A stretch of DNA of 64,000 bases. Source: Pirellulaceae bacterium (lineage in GTDB: Bacteria; Planctomycetota; Planctomycetia; Pirellulales; Pirellulaceae). The notes beneath the pieces were generated by a model. It saw nothing but the letters and a program-made list of their open reading frames with translations, was not told where the DNA came from and ran no database searches. The stretch spans positions 244,369-308,368 of the forward strand of contig BPJU01000008.1 in the NCBI GenBank assembly GCA_026004775.1, in the 5' to 3' direction. A program made the position numbers and the translations under genes. Each line of letters opens with the position of its first letter. Position 1 is the first letter of the stretch. This document shows positions 53,861 to 63,559 of the stretch, piece after piece.

Positions 53861-55480
53861 ATGTCCTTGCGAACGAAACAGTTGTTAATTGCGATTCTTG
53901 GTTTTGGTTTTCTTGCTTCGCTGATAGTAGTGCAGTGGGCCGAGGTGACTCGCCGCCGGATCGAGGCTGGCGTGGCGGTCCGCAAGGTAAAAGCCCCAGC
54001 TTCATCCCGTGCCTGCGTGGAATGCCATCGTCAGGTCTCACCCGGCGTGGTCGATCACTGGGAGGGCAGCACGCACGCGCTGAAAGGTGTCGGGTGCGTC
54101 GAGTGCCATCATGCCGACACCGGTGATGCGGACGCATTCGAGCATTACGGGGCGACAATCGCCACGATCGTTACTCCCAAGGACTGTTCGCGATGCCACC
54201 GGCGTGAAGCGGAGGAGTTTATGCATTCCCATCATGCCAAAGGAGGCAACATCCTGGCATCACTGGATAATTTCTTGGCGGAAACCGTGGAGGGTGCACG
54301 CGCGCCGTTCGACCCCCATTCGCCCACACCCGGTATGACAGTGGATTCGGTCAACGGCATGGCCAGTGTCAACGTCGGATGCAAACAGTGTCACGGCAGC
54401 AAGGTGGCACTGCGAGCCAAAGAGGGAAACCTGATCACGGTCGACGACCTGAAGCCCGGGCCGGACGGTAAGCCGACGGTGCGCGAGGTGCTGGATCGGA
54501 TCGAGCGGGATGCATCGGGGCGCCCCATACTGGATCCGAGCTCGTGGCCCAATACCGGCATCGGCCGCATCAATCTGGATGGTTCCTTGGGATCATGTTC
54601 TGCCTGTCATTCCCGGCACGATTTTTCCCCACGGCGCGCACGGCAACCGGAGAACTGCGGCAAATGTCATCTGGGACCGGATCACCCTCAAAAAGAGATC
54701 TACGAAGAATCGAAACACGGTGTAGCCTACCGCGACTTGCGGGAGCAAATGAACTTGGATGGCGAAACGTGGGTGCTCGGTGAGGATTACAGCCAGGCTC
54801 CCACATGCGCTACGTGCCACATGTCGGCCAACACCCGCAACGGCCGCCAGGTCACGCACGATCCCGGTATCCGGATTTCCTGGACGAATCGCCCGCCGGT
54901 AAGCCTGCTGATGGACACCGACGCGGATGGCAATGTAGTGAAAACATCCGATCCGGAAGAACGCCGCCGGTTGGTAGTCGATACATGGCGTCAAAAGCGG
55001 GACCGCATGAAGCAGGTCTGCCTGCACTGCCACACCGAACCTTATGTAAATGCGTTTTACCAGCAATACGATGACTTCGTCATCAATTACAACGAAAAAT
55101 TTGCCAAGCCGGGCCAGCAAATCATGTCAGCCCTCAGGCAGGCCGGTCTGCTCACTCCAGAAGAATTTGACGAGGAGATCGAATGGACCTGGTTCTACCT
55201 GTGGCATCACGAGGGGCGGCGGGCAAGGCACGGCGCCTCGATGATGGCTCCCGACTATGCGCATTGGCACGGCATGTACGAGGTGGCCGAGCGGTTTTAC
55301 ATGGAGCTGATACCGCAGGCGGAAGAATTGGTCCATCGAGCCGAAGCTGCCGGCCGCACCGAGGCCGCTCAAGCGGTACGCCAAGTCATCGAATCAATCC
55401 TCTCACGCCCCGAACACCAGTGGTTCCGCAAAGCGCACGACCGGCAAGCCGTAGTTGCTCCGCCAGCCATGCAGCGGTAA
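53861..55480 (+). CDS. Membrane-anchored octaheme cytochrome c, HAO-like
   Basis: The 539-residue protein has one N-terminal helix (QLLIAILGFGFLASLIVVQW) that appears to be an uncleaved anchor. Eight CxxCH haem sites start at C52, C79, C109, C174, C246, C266, C316 and C387. The spacing and the C-terminal block HHEGRRARHGASMMAPDYAH (449-468) match the hydroxylamine oxidoreductase family. Y466 in MMAPDYAHWHG is a candidate for the tyrosine that crosslinks the P460 haem in true HAO; alignment must confirm. HAO-like proteins oxidise hydroxylamine or, in reverse mode, reduce nitrite. Its co-operonic Rieske/cytochrome b argues for quinone-linked electron exchange. Confidence 0.92.
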   Translation: MSLRTKQLLIAILGFGFLASLIVVQWAEVTRRRIEAGVAVRKVKAPASSRACVECHRQVSPGVVDHWEGSTHALKGVGCVECHHADTGDADAFEHYGATIATIVTPKDCSRCHRREAEEFMHSHHAKGGNILASLDNFLAETVEGARAPFDPHSPTPGMTVDSVNGMASVNVGCKQCHGSKVALRAKEGNLITVDDLKPGPDGKPTVREVLDRIERDASGRPILDPSSWPNTGIGRINLDGSLGSCSACHSRHDFSPRRARQPENCGKCHLGPDHPQKEIYEESKHGVAYRDLREQMNLDGETWVLGEDYSQAPTCATCHMSANTRNGRQVTHDPGIRISWTNRPPVSLLMDTDADGNVVKTSDPEERRRLVVDTWRQKRDRMKQVCLHCHTEPYVNAFYQQYDDFVINYNEKFAKPGQQIMSALRQAGLLTPEEFDEEIEWTWFYLWHHEGRRARHGASMMAPDYAHWHGMYEVAERFYMELIPQAEELVHRAEAAGRTEAAQAVRQVIESILSRPEHQWFRKAHDRQAVVAPPAMQR

Positions 55481-55660
55481 CGGCCTGTCAAAGCAGCAAA
55501 GCCCAATGCGATCGGGGCCCTTTCGACCACAGAACAACCGCTCGTTCGCCGTGGCGAACGAAAAGCCGCTGCATGGGAAGTCGGCCCGCCCCGGCAAGAC
55601 ACTGCCGTCCGTCCGCCCGCTGCCAGCCAGCTTTCCGCAAACCGAAACCGGCACCGCCAG

Positions 55661-56569
55661 CTACTTGACGTTCTTGGCTGAGGGACGTTCAGGAATCGGG
55701 ATGCCCATCTCCCGCATGAGCAGCTTCAGATCCTCCCACGCGGCCAACTTCTGGCTGGGATTGCGCAGCAAATAGGCCGGATGGTACGTGACGACTACCT
55801 TGGCCCATCGCCAGTTGTGAACCTGGCCGCGGAGTTTGCCGACCGGGCGGTTTGTATGCAACAGCGCCTGGGCCGCCGAGAGCCCCAGACAACAGATGAA
55901 TTCGGGATGGAGAATCTCCAACTGCCGCTCGAAAAACCGCCGGCAATTCTCCGTCTCCGTCGGCGTCGGTGCTCGATTGTTCGGCGGGCGGCACTTCAGC
56001 ACGTTCAGTATGTAGACCTCTTCACGGCGCAGCGTGCAGGCCGCAATCATCCGGTTCAACAGCTCGCCGGCACGCCCAACGAAAGGCTCGCCCTGCCGGT
56101 CTTCGTCGACTCCCGGAGCCTCACCAAAAAAACAGAGTCGCGGCTTGGGATTGCCAACCCCGAAGACGGTCTGCGTGCGGTTGCGAACCAGTTCCGGACA
56201 CCGGGTACAGACGCGAACTTCCGCGTTGAGCTGCTCCAGAGCCGCAAGACGCTCTTCCTCGGAAAGTATGGGCAACGCATCATCACCCGACCACATAGTT
56301 GTTGACTGATCGACAACCGAGGGACATGCATGGCAGTTGCGAGCGGCTTCTACTTTGTCGTTTTGAACCTCAGCCGGCGTTTCCGGCTCGGATTCGGCTA
56401 CCGCCGTAACCACCGCCGCAGGCGGTTCGGATTCCAACTTCCCGGAGAGTCGCTGTACTACGCCGGCCAGTCGGCCCGTGTCGCTTGCCCGCGGCAGTTG
56501 CTCGATGCCATACATCGCCAACGCTTCCAGTTGAGCACGAACCAACTCCTGAAGCAGCTTCTGATCCAT
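55661..56569 (-). CDS. Type-4 uracil-DNA glycosylase
   Basis: The 302-residue protein has a divergent N-terminal ~115 residues (low complexity, Ala/Glu/Pro-rich) followed by a family-4 UDG domain. Motif A is FFGEAPGVDEDRQGEPFVGR and motif B is VVTYHPAYLLRNP. The four [4Fe-4S] cysteines are found in CTRCPEL, LKCRPPNN and ENCRRFF. Type-4 enzymes remove uracil from DNA and are frequent in thermophiles. The long N-terminal extension is unusual relative to ~200-residue homologues. Confidence 0.92.
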   Translation of the reverse strand: MDQKLLQELVRAQLEALAMYGIEQLPRASDTGRLAGVVQRLSGKLESEPPAAVVTAVAESEPETPAEVQNDKVEAARNCHACPSVVDQSTTMWSGDDALPILSEEERLAALEQLNAEVRVCTRCPELVRNRTQTVFGVGNPKPRLCFFGEAPGVDEDRQGEPFVGRAGELLNRMIAACTLRREEVYILNVLKCRPPNNRAPTPTETENCRRFFERQLEILHPEFICCLGLSAAQALLHTNRPVGKLRGQVHNWRWAKVVVTYHPAYLLRNPSQKLAAWEDLKLLMREMGIPIPERPSAKNVK

Positions 56570-56940
56570 GGTCTGGTCCGTCCGTGACGGGCCTCCTGCT
56601 CAATAAGTCCCTGCTTGACGTGTTCCTGCCGGCGCGTCTCGCCGCCTATCGATTTTTTTCCTACGTAAGACGGTAACCATTGGTCGATCCGCTGGCAAGG
56701 GTTCACCACAAAAGTCCGGCGCAAGGACCGCTCCGCACCACGAAGCGGCTGTGAAGGCCGCCGGGTGTGACAGAGGCGTGTCAGGGGTGAGCCGAAATTT
56801 TTCGCAAAGCGGCCTTTCCAGCCCAACAAATTGTCGACAAGGGGACTTCCACGGTATTAGAATTTGCGGCAAGGGGCGCGACCCGCAGCCTCTCATCGGT
56901 GGGCGTCAGGAGGGAACACGCCGCCAGGAGAAGGTGGACT
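56570..56940. promoter_or_regulatory. Divergent region between UDG and the sigma-factor gene
   Basis: No gene seen. It should contain promoters for both the UDG gene (minus) and the sigma/kinase pair (plus). A possible start-proximal element ttgtcgacaaggggacttcc lies near 56,830-56,850 with tattagaat downstream, weakly resembling -35/-10 boxes. Confidence 0.35.
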
Positions 56941-57528
56941 ATGGACTTGGGCTCTGTAAGCCAATGGGTCGTGGATCTGCGGCAGGGAGAGCAAAGTGCA
57001 GCGGAGCGGCTGTGGCACTGCTATTATCGACGCCTGGCACGCTGGGCAGGCCGACTCGTCGGGCGGTCCAGCGTGCCGGAAGACGGCGAAGATTTGGCAG
57101 CACGCGCCTTGAAGAGTTTTCTGGTGCGCGTCGAGCAAGGTCAGTTAGACGGTATTCGGCACCGAGACGACGTATGGCGGCTGCTGGTGACCATTGTCCG
57201 CCGCAAATATGCGAATCTGCTTCGCAAGTGGCATCACGATCGGAGCTGCCTGCCGTTGGACGAGCATTCTCAAATGCTGGACGCTTGCGGTGGCAATTCC
57301 TGCACGGCCGTGACACCCGAAGAGTGGGTGGCCCTGCGCGAACAATGGACACGCATCGTCAACCGATTGGACGACGAACTGCGACTGATTCTGGAAGATC
57401 GTCTGATGGGCTACACGGTGGTGGAGATTGCGGCACGCTTGCGCCGCTCTGTACCGACTGTGGAGCGGAGGCTGCGTCTGTTGCGGGCGCTGTGTCGTGA
57501 GGAGGGTGTGTTTTGTCCGTGGGAATGA
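56941..57528 (+). CDS. ECF-type RNA polymerase sigma factor
   Basis: A 195-residue sigma factor starting MDLGSVSQWVVDLRQGEQSA, with AGGAGAAGG upstream. Region 2 includes RLWHCYYRRLARWAGRLVG and LAARALKSFLVRVEQGQ with WRLLVTIVRRKYANLLRK. Region 4 is a helix-turn-helix: LILEDRLMGYTVVEIAARLR and RSVPTVERRLRLLRALC. The stop overlaps the kinase start by 4 bp (ATGA). Planctomycetes encode many ECF sigma factors paired with Ser/Thr kinases, which are thought to activate them by phosphorylation rather than through an anti-sigma factor. Confidence 0.9.
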   Translation: MDLGSVSQWVVDLRQGEQSAAERLWHCYYRRLARWAGRLVGRSSVPEDGEDLAARALKSFLVRVEQGQLDGIRHRDDVWRLLVTIVRRKYANLLRKWHHDRSCLPLDEHSQMLDACGGNSCTAVTPEEWVALREQWTRIVNRLDDELRLILEDRLMGYTVVEIAARLRRSVPTVERRLRLLRALCREEGVFCPWE

Positions 57529-59325
57529 ATTGGCGCTCTTCGTTCCAATATGCACGCCAGGCAAAGATCGACAAGATCTGTCTGGAGTTCGAGGATGCCT
57601 GGCAACGCGGCGAAAGACCGTCCCTGTATGACTACTGGTTGCGGGCGGAGCCTGAAGATTCGGAAGCGCTACTGGTCGCTTTGATCGAAGTCGAGCTGGT
57701 GTACCGGCGCAGGTGTGGCGAAAGTCCTCGCCCCGAAGAGTACCTCTCCTTGTTTCCCGATCATCCTCAAGCCATCGCCGAAGCCTTTGCCTGTCGTGCG
57801 CACGTCGAGTGTCCCGCCGGACCGTTAGAGCCCGGGGCTCGTCTGGGACGGTACCGGATCGTCAAACGGCTGGGCCAAGGAGCTTTCGGTGCGGTCTATT
57901 TGGCGGAGGACGAAGAGCTGGGCCGGCCGGTGGCCGTCAAACTGCCGGGCGATGACCTGGGATTCAGCACTAGCCAGGTGGATCGCTTGTTGGAAGAAAT
58001 CCGCGCGGCTGCTCGGCTCCGCCACCCGGCCATCGTAGCGATCTACGATGTGCAGCGCCTGCGGGACGGCCGGTCTGTTCGCAGTAATGGAGTATGTCGA
58101 AGGTGGCACACTCCGGCAATTCATGGCGGAGAAGCACAGTTACGTGAGCTGGGCCCGGTTCTTCGCCAGGCTAGCCGAAGCGCTGGCCTACGCCCACGCT
58201 CAAGGCTTTATCCACCGCGACCTGGATCCAGACAACATCCTGGTCGACACCCAAGGCCAACCGCATGTGACCGACTTCGGGCTGGCGATTCATGAAGACC
58301 AGCAGGCGGCACGGCGCGGCGAACGAGCCGGCTCGTGGGCCTACATGGCACCGGAACAGGTACGCGGTGAATCGCACCGGTTGGACGGCCGAGCCGACTT
58401 GTGGGCCGTGGGTGTGCTGCTCTACGAGTGTCTCACCGGCCGGCGCCCGTTCCGCGGCGATTCACTCGACGAACTGCTCGACCAGATTCTGCATTACGAA
58501 CCGAAACCACCCCGGCAAATCGATCCCGACATTCCGGCAGCGCTGGAATCGATCTGTCTCAAATGTTTGCGTAAGGATCCTGCTCAACGCTGGACCAGTG
58601 CGGCGGAACTGGCCGAAGCGCTGCGGCGCTTCGCTCGCGCGACCGATCGTGGCTTGACCCGGCGGGCATTTTGGGCAGGCTTGCCCGTAGCCGGGCTGAC
58701 CGTGGCAGCAGCCGGCTGGTTCGCAGGCCGCTATTGGTTCAGCCCCCATCCGCCGGCAACGTTGCGTGCCGACGTACTCGTCTGGCGGCGCAACCAATGG
58801 TGCTCTCTCCGCCAAGCATGGGTGCTTCCTCTCAGAAACGACGACATGATTCGTATCGAAATCCAATGCCAACCGCCCCGGTTGCTCTATGTCATGTGGC
58901 ATGATCTGGCCAACGTCACTACCCCCCTCTATCCATGGCGTGACGGCCGATGGACGGAACGAGTGCCCGAACAAGTACAGCACAGCGTGATCCTACCCTC
59001 GGAGCGTCTGGACTTGGGTCTGCCGGTCAAAGTGAATACGGCAGGTCATGAATGGTTGCTGGTCGGCTGCCGCTCGAATCGACTCGGCAAGAATGTCGCG
59101 CTTGCCCACCTGTTGTCGAGCGTTCCACCCCTGAAATTGCCGAATGACATGGCGGTCAGTCTCTCGCTGGACCAGGTCGAGTATCTGGTCCAGTCTCGCG
59201 GTGTAGAGGCTGGCGCTCCCAGGCACATCCAGGATCCGGTGTTGGCGTTCCAAACGGCGCTGGTCGAACGTTGTGGCCCGCACTTCATGGCAATCTACTG
59301 CATGGCGCTGCCGGTTGCACCATGA
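57525..59325 (+). pseudogene. Ser/Thr protein kinase, broken by an apparent one-base insertion
   Basis: The kinase begins at ATG 57525 within the sigma-factor stop. The first frame carries an N-terminal helical region and the N-lobe (RLGQGAFGAVYLAEDEELGR, PVAVKLPGDD, LRHPAIVAIYDVQRLRDG) and then goes out of phase. The +1 frame continues LFAVMEYVEGGTLRQF, the catalytic loop FIHRDLDPDNILVD, HVTDFGLAIHED, SWAYMAPEQVRG and DLWAVGVLLYECLTGRRPF. It then has a transmembrane helix (AGLPVAGLTVAAAGWFAGRY) and a ~200-residue C-terminal domain. Removing one base at about 58,072-58,074 restores ~600 residues. The catalytic loop has Asp where Lys is usual (HRDLDPDN). Confidence 0.85.
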
Positions 59326-59577
59326 GCGGAATTGGGGTTGCCCCAACTCAGCTTCATTCATGTCACCCGCCCCGTAGTGCTGGATCCCACTTGGAACCTT
59401 CGCGGGCTCTGTGTGGGCGACACGCGTCGCTCGGAAGGGCCAAGAGGTATAAGGGGCGAGCCCCGGCGCGAACCAGGGCCGAGAAGCTTTCGCCCAGTGG
59501 CCTTTTCGTGCACAATGGCTTGGAACCGTGCTGGCGGCTCTGTGAGGTAATGGCAGTCCAACTCAGAAAGGTTGAGC

Positions 59578-62500
59578 ATGCTACGGCATCGGCGATTACT
59601 CGTTGGGACTTTGCTGTGGTCGATGTTCGCAACTACAGGGCGTGCCCAAATCGATTCGCTGGCCGAAGCGCAGCGTTTCGGCGCGGTGCGGCCTGCTGTG
59701 AACATCCAGCCTGACGGACTTTACATTTGCGAAGCGGAAGAATTCCAATGTTCCGGCCCCCCTGGTTGGCAACCAAAACGATTCGGCGAAAACTACTACG
59801 CGGCCACGTTTGCCAATACGTTTCTCAGCCGAAAGGCATTTCTCGGAGCACCGGAACAGTGCGAGCCCAGTGTGGCCGAGCTCAAAGTACGGATCGAACA
59901 AGGCGGCCGGTATCTGGTACTGGTTCGCTATGAAGCCGCCTATCGGTTTGAAACTCAGTTTCGTGTGCTGATTGAACAGGCCGACCGCGTGGTATTTGAT
60001 CGGCTGTATGGAGCCCGAACGAATCTGAAAATCTGGCCGTTCGGGCAGAAACTCAAGACAGAGCTTTCCTGGAGTTGGGGTGCCACGGAGAACATCGTCT
60101 GGGAAGGTCATGACGCGCTTGTAGAACTCCAGCCGGGACCGGCGACGGTACGCTTGATTGCCGGCCGCCAGCCGGAACCGGCAGCGCGCCGCAATGTCGA
60201 CCTGGTGATGCTCACTCGAGACATCGACCAGGTGCAGATGCGTATTGAAAAAGAAGGATACCTGCCGCTGGACGGGATGCTTACCCAATCGGGAGACGTC
60301 TATGTGCGAGTGACGAATCTGTCCGACAGGCCGATCGTGTTTCGCGGGCGCCCCGCACCGACCGGTGGCAACTGGCAACAGCACTCGCCGTACTGGGTGC
60401 ACCTTCGTACCTGGAAAGCGCCGGAGCTGACGGTAGCTGCCGGCCAAACCACTGACTGGGTGGAAGTAGGAAGCACCATGGACTCATTAGCCGACGGGCA
60501 GTGGTTGTGGACGGGCGACGGCCGGTACCGAGCCGAGTTTGCCGTTCGAATGCCCGACGAGAGCCTGCAACCGTTGGCCAGTTTCACGGGGGAAGGCGAT
60601 TTGACTTTGGCCGCTGATGCTGACACGCGCTACTCGCGCCGGCTGCGCAAACAAGAACAGGTACTGTACGATTTGCTGGCGTTCTTGAAACAGGATATTC
60701 CAGCTCCTCACGGACACCCGCCCCAGCAAACGACGGTCTACGCCGTGACTTTCGAACCGCTCGATTCCGACCAGCACAGGGCAGCGGTAGCCGAGTTCAA
60801 AAAGCTTTTCGGCCTGACCGACACCGTGCCCGATGCGCCGAACGGGAGAGGCTACATCGACGTGCGTGGTATTCCTACCGAAAAACTGGCGGAGTACTGC
60901 CAGCGGCTCGGGCCGCTGGCGCAAAACATAGCGGTTGTCAGTCTGGGGGACGAAATCTCTTTGCCCCAACCTCAGGATAAGAAAGTGGACGAGCCCTTTC
61001 GAAGATGGCTCACATCGCAGGGAATCACACCCGATTCCATCGCGGCGGGGCGAGACCCACGCCGAGCCACTGTGGAGCACCAGTGACGCGACTCGCCAAT
61101 CCTACCCGGGCCTATATTACTGGTCGAAGCGGTACCAATACCATTATGGTATTCAGTCTATCAAAGAACGCACGGACATTCTCCTCCGCCACTTGCCCAA
61201 CGCAGCCGTGGGGGCGAATTATTCGCCACATTATCCTCAGGAACACTTGTACCTGGGTGAAGTCTTCAAATGGGTGACGGTTTTTCGACAAAACGCCATG
61301 ACACTTCCCTGGAGTGAAGATTATATCTGGCAGGTACCGGTTGGCACGCCGCAGATGAACAATCTGAATTTGGATATGTTTCGTGCCGGCAACCGGAAGG
61401 CCCCGCAACGCAAAATCATGTACTATGTCATGCCTCATGCTCCGAATAACACGCCCAACCAGTGGCGCCGGCTCTTTCTACGCCGCTCTCGGGCACGGCA
61501 TGACGATTGTCAACCTGTTCGAATTTCGGCCGGTGCACGTGGCCTATACGGAAAACCACGTGGACGATCCCCACATGTACCGGATGGTTCTGGCCAGTCT
61601 GCGGGAATTGGGAGCCTTCGAAGATATCGTACAGCAAGGACGCATCCGCGGGGCACAGGCGGGGATTTGGTTCAGTGAAACTGCGGATATCTGGGGAGAC
61701 AATCACGGCAGCCGTGCCGCCGCCAAGCGGGCTCTTTATACGGCCATCCGCCACGGGCAACTTCCCGTGGACGTCGTGATAGAACAAGACGCTCTGGATG
61801 GAACCCTCTCCAACTACAAACTGCTCTATTTGACGGACCCACACGTAAGCCGTGCTGCCACCGCCCGCCTGGCCGAGTGGGTGCATCAAGGCGGCTGCTT
61901 GTTTGCCACCGCCGAGGCAGGGCGGTTCGACGAACTAAACCAACCCAACGAGCCGCTGCAAAAACTGCTCGGCATCGAACTACTACAAACAGAGTCTCCT
62001 CCCGAAAGTCACGTTACCTGGATCAAGCAGGACCTGCCGTTTGCCACACCGATCGACACGGTCCATCCCTCGGAAATCACTCAGGGTGTTGTGGAACCGG
62101 GAGCGTCTCACCGGTCGAGCCCGGTGTTCGGCACGTGCACGCGTTTTCGTACCTTGGAAGAGTGCCAGGTGCTTTTCCGCTTTCGTGACGGCTCGCCTGC
62201 CGCCGTCAGTCGCACGGTCGGAAATGGCCGCGTCATCTACTGCGGTTTCCTGCCGGGTCTTAGTTACTATTTGCCCGCCATTCCGCGGCGCCCTGTGGAT
62301 CGAGGAGCCACCGACGACTCGATGGCACATTTCCTTCCCACACAATTTGACCACAACATGCGAAGCCTTATAACTCTGCCTGCTGACTTGGTGGAACGAC
62401 CAGTTGTCTGTAGTGAACCATTGGTAGAATCTTGCATTATCGAGTCACCACACGGGACCGCCATTGTACTGGTAAACTGGACGGGAAAGTTCCAAAAGAA

Positions 62501-62660
62501 TTTGCAAGTAACTGTCCATTTGCCCAATCTACCTCGGCAGGCGCTTTTGGCCACCGGCCCCTCTGTTACCGGGGAAATAAAAGATGAAAGTCTTGTCTTT
62601 CGGCTGGACCTGGATGTGGCCGATGCGCTGATACTACGGCCTAATTCCCGCTTGGAGTAG
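59578..62660 (+). pseudogene. Large secreted glycosidase-like protein, broken by two apparent one-base insertions
   Basis: ATG 59578 (AAAGG upstream) opens a signal peptide (MLRHRRLLVGTLLWSMFATT) and a beta-rich N-terminal region. At GGGG 61,047-61,050 the frame shifts; the +1 frame reads EPLWSTSDATRQSYPGLYYW and VGANYSPHYPQEHLYLGEVF. At TTT 61,475-61,477 it shifts again; the last frame reads FYAALGHGMTIVNLFEFRPV, NHVDDPHMYRMVLASLRELG, AGIWFSETADIWGD and YKLLYLTDPHVSRAATARL. Deleting one base at each site gives one protein of about 1,026 residues. The middle and C-terminal parts resemble GH42-type or related enzymes with a beta-galactosidase trimerisation-like domain; specificity unknown. Confidence 0.8.
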
Positions 62661-62678
62661 CCGCAAGCCGTTCCGATT

Positions 62679-62897
62679 TCGGTAACCGTTCACGGTTGGC
62701 AAATAAAGAAAACGATATTGGTTTAGGGGGTAGCGGAAGTCGCAAGGCGGAACGCGCCAGCGTTCCGCCGCAAGACTTCCGCATTGAAAAAATCTTCGCG
62801 AAGCGTCCACATTCCGTATGCGGAACACGCAAGTGTTCCGCACCTTTGGAAGCGAGGCCCCGAAACAGCTTGTGATTCAACCGTGAACGGTTACCGA
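62679..62897. repeat. 219-bp MITE-like element with 20-bp inverted ends
   Basis: The left end tcggtaaccgttcacggttg (62,679-62,698) is an exact inverted copy of the right end at 62,878-62,897. The interior is non-coding and contains nested palindromes: gcggaagtc...gacttccgc enclosing ggcggaacgcgcc/gcgttccgcc, and a second hairpin tgcggaacac/gtgttccgca. The size and structure fit a miniature inverted-repeat element. Variants of the end occur at 37,595-37,612 and 39,807-39,821. Confidence 0.8.
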
Positions 62898-63199
62898 TTT
62901 CGCAATAAGGGAACCACTCGCTGTCCAGCACCATACGTGTGCATTCACGTTACGCATACCTTCGTCCAATGTTGTAATGATTGTGCCATCAGGCGCACAG
63001 TCGCGGCTCCATACATAGGACTCTCCTTTCAGTCCCGTGTTCCGCGAAATCTTCCGTAATGTCGCACATCAATGGCGCGCCGTGTGGTCCTCGAGAAATA
63101 GCAACCGTATCATTCGCCAGAAAGATACCTGATTGCTCGCGCACCCGCAGGCGAAATGCACACTACGAAGTCTACTCCCCTCCGTTTTAGAAAATATGG

Positions 63200-63554
63200 T
63201 GCCGGTAACGGTGGCATGGTGGTTTGCCGGCAACCGCAGCCGACTGACCGGTGTACATCGCTATCGGCTCAACGCGCGCGAGCCCTTTTTGGTTGGTCAA
63301 CTTCCCTGTAATGGCGAAAAGACAAAAGGTGTCAGAATAATAGACCATTTTGTCAATAATCATTCTTTCTGCCGAGTGCTAAAACTATCCACAGCAGAGC
63401 AGGCATCGGGCATTCGCCACACCGGTCCCTCACCATCTGGGATAATTAGTCGACTGCCCTTGCTGGTGGCAAGTGGAAAGAGATGAGGTACACCCCCTAC
63501 TCCTGCCCCCCTTTAGGACTATAAAAGTTACTCCCTCTCCCCCTTTAGGGGGAG
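63200..63554 (+). repeat. ~330-bp dispersed repeat, copy B
   Basis: This is the second copy of the repeat at 37,595-37,934, in the same orientation, about 25.6 kb away. Shared stretches include gaccggtgtacatcgctatcg in part, gtcagaataatagaccattt, actatccacagc, tgcccttgctggtggcaagt and ccctctccccctttaggggg. Both copies are followed, directly or after the IS110 element, by the CCGCAAGCGGGGG array. Confidence 0.85.
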
Positions 63555-63559
63555 ATGGC

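Noticed and set aside
62877..63064. Minus-strand open stretch of ~62 codons (reads SRDCAPDGTIITTLDEGM and VWCWTASGSLIAKSVTVHG) with an AAAGGAG site nearby in another frame
   Set aside because: It looks vaguely like a WD40-type fragment, but it follows a stop, has no start in its own frame and its end lies in the MITE inverted repeat. It may be a gene remnant; not supported enough to list.
63133..63486. 117-codon plus-strand frame in repeat copy B, with partial similarity to a frame at 37,541-37,894
   Set aside because: The similarity follows from the DNA repeat; indels break the frame between copies, so there is no evidence of selection for a protein.
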